A stretch of 5,703 nucleotides of DNA, taken from assembly GCA_003503535.1 (NCBI GenBank), contig DOCI01000022.1, positions 2,150-7,852 on the forward strand, written 5' to 3'. Under the pieces are notes generated by a model that saw only the letters and a program-made list of their open reading frames with translations, was not told where the DNA came from and did no database searches. Source of the DNA: Planctomycetaceae bacterium. Its GTDB lineage: Bacteria; Planctomycetota; Planctomycetia; Planctomycetales; Planctomycetaceae. Shown one piece after another: positions 4,713 to 5,703 of the stretch. Both the position numbers and the translations under genes were made by a program. The stretch's first letter is position 1. Every line of letters begins with the position of its first letter.

Positions 4713-5703
4713 ATTCATAAAAATAAATGGTTTCAACTGATAATTGGCATTTTCGTCACAGCTCTTTGTCTGTGGTGGGCAGTTCGGGATGTCAACTGGA
4801 CAGAAGTCGGCCAGCAGTTCTCGAAAGCCAGATACGAGAGTGTGCCTGTCTATATTTTGTTTTTGAGCCTGTTTTTCGCGCTCAAATCTATTCGCTGGGC
4901 CTGGCTGTTAAAGCCAGTGAAATCTCTTGCGTCCAGTCATGTCGTTGGGCCATTGATGGTCGGATTTATGGGGAATAATATCCTGCCTGCCCATCTGGGT
5001 GAGTTCTTTCGGGTCTTCCTGCTCTCCCGACAGGAAAAAATCGCTGCTGGAGCCGTGCTCTCCAGTGTCGCCATAGAACGTGTACTGGATATTATTGCCG
5101 TTTTACTACTGGTTGGTGTTGGCATGCTGGCCGTAAAGGATTTACCAACTGCGATATCCACAGGATTTTTCTATGTCGGACTGATCGCACTGGCGATGGT
5201 TGTGGTTTTGGCTTTAGCGGTGATATTTATTCAGCCAGCTGTTTCCCTGGCCTGCTGGTTGATACATCGACTTCCCGTAAAAAGCACCTGGAAAGGTCAT
5301 CTTGAAGAGCTGATTCGTGCAGCCGCTGCAGGTGCCAGTGTGTTACGGGATGGAAAGCTTCTGATGCTGTTAATGGCCAACTCTGCTCTGCAGTGGAGTT
5401 TCAACTGTGGAATGATTGCCGTTTCGCTCTGGAGTTTTGGGATCCACGTGCCGTTCTCTGCAACATTGATTCTGCTCGGTGTCCTCGTTTTCGCGGTGAC
5501 GATCCCTTCTTCCCCCGGTTTTTTCGGTGCGATTCAGGTCGCTTTTGTCGAAACTTTAAAAATCTTTGGTGTGCCAGCCTCCACGGCTTTTGCCGCTTCG
5601 ATTTACTATCATCTGATTCAGTACGTTCTCGTGACTGCAGTCGGTTTCTGGTTCCTGGGGCGATCCGGATTCTCCCTCTCCCGCTTGCAGGATGGGGCTG
5701 AAT
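4713..5703 (+). CDS. LPG-synthase transmembrane / flippase-like membrane protein (PF03706, UPF0104), 3' end beyond window
   Basis: This is a polytopic inner-membrane protein of which 330 residues are visible; it is still open at the right edge. Numbered from ATT at 4713, the first helix is about 8-24, followed by hydrophobic helices near 45-65, 77-95, 124-141, 153-173, 216-240, 249-265 and 293-315. Family hallmarks are NNILPAHLGEFFRVFLL (88-104), ERVLDIIAVLLL (122-133) and PSSPGFFGAIQVAFVETL (265-282). Relatives resemble the membrane half of MprF, which handles lipid transfer or flipping. Stand-alone members of about 320-350 residues are common and their substrates are mostly undefined; the visible part almost fills that length, so an attached synthase domain cannot be excluded but is not expected. 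The frame is open from 4608 with no ATG, GTG or TTG before 4842; GTG there would remove helix 1. ATT with the strong Shine-Dalgarno is therefore the best start. Confidence 0.92.
   Translation, partial: MHKNKWFQLIIGIFVTALCLWWAVRDVNWTEVGQQFSKARYESVPVYILFLSLFFALKSIRWAWLLKPVKSLASSHVVGPLMVGFMGNNILPAHLGEFFRVFLLSRQEKIAAGAVLSSVAIERVLDIIAVLLLVGVGMLAVKDLPTAISTGFFYVGLIALAMVVVLALAVIFIQPAVSLACWLIHRLPVKSTWKGHLEELIRAAAAGASVLRDGKLLMLLMANSALQWSFNCGMIAVSLWSFGIHVPFSATLILLGVLVFAVTIPSSPGFFGAIQVAFVETLKIFGVPASTAFAASIYYHLIQYVLVTAVGFWFLGRSGFSLSRLQDGAE

Overview
The gene content points to a planctomycete with roughly balanced base composition. Two genes support this: a DUF1559 pseudopilin-like protein with an H-X9-DG C-terminus, which is greatly expanded in Planctomycetes, and a membrane-anchored Ser/Thr kinase with the N-terminal 'GLITEWQAEKLLQGRHKGF' lead-in that I associate with planctomycetal kinases. 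This assignment rests on family knowledge; no database search was run.

Layout: positions 1-345 hold no gene I can support. A small FKBP-type peptidyl-prolyl isomerase (FkpB/SlyD-like) runs leftward, 771 to 346. A gene-free stretch of about 640 bases (772-1414) separates it from the divergent kinase and contains several inverted repeats. The kinase gene (1415-2959, rightward) encodes a complete cytoplasmic kinase domain, a basic/proline-rich linker, one membrane helix and a very short outer tail. The 417 bases after it are the most unusual part of the window: a comparatively GC-rich, strongly foldable stretch (3039-3255) that ends in a rho-independent terminator on the + strand. It is either a structured 3' UTR of the kinase mRNA or an undescribed small RNA. 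A second terminator, on the minus strand (3284-3319), serves the DUF1559 gene, which runs leftward from 4414 to 3377.

The DUF1559 gene has a near-consensus sigma-70-type promoter (TTGACA, 16 bases, TATACT) and a perfect 7+1+7 palindrome just downstream of its -10 box, which looks like an operator. Divergent from it, a polytopic membrane protein of the lysylphosphatidylglycerol-synthase-TM / flippase-like family (PF03706, UPF0104) starts near 4713 and runs off the right edge. It has a strong Shine-Dalgarno sequence but no ATG/GTG/TTG in a usable place; ATT is the best start.

The four genes do not form an obvious pathway. All are single transcription units in divergent or convergent arrangement. 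The best candidates for something undescribed are the structured RNA region after the kinase, the hairpin cluster before it, and the palindrome-controlled DUF1559 promoter.
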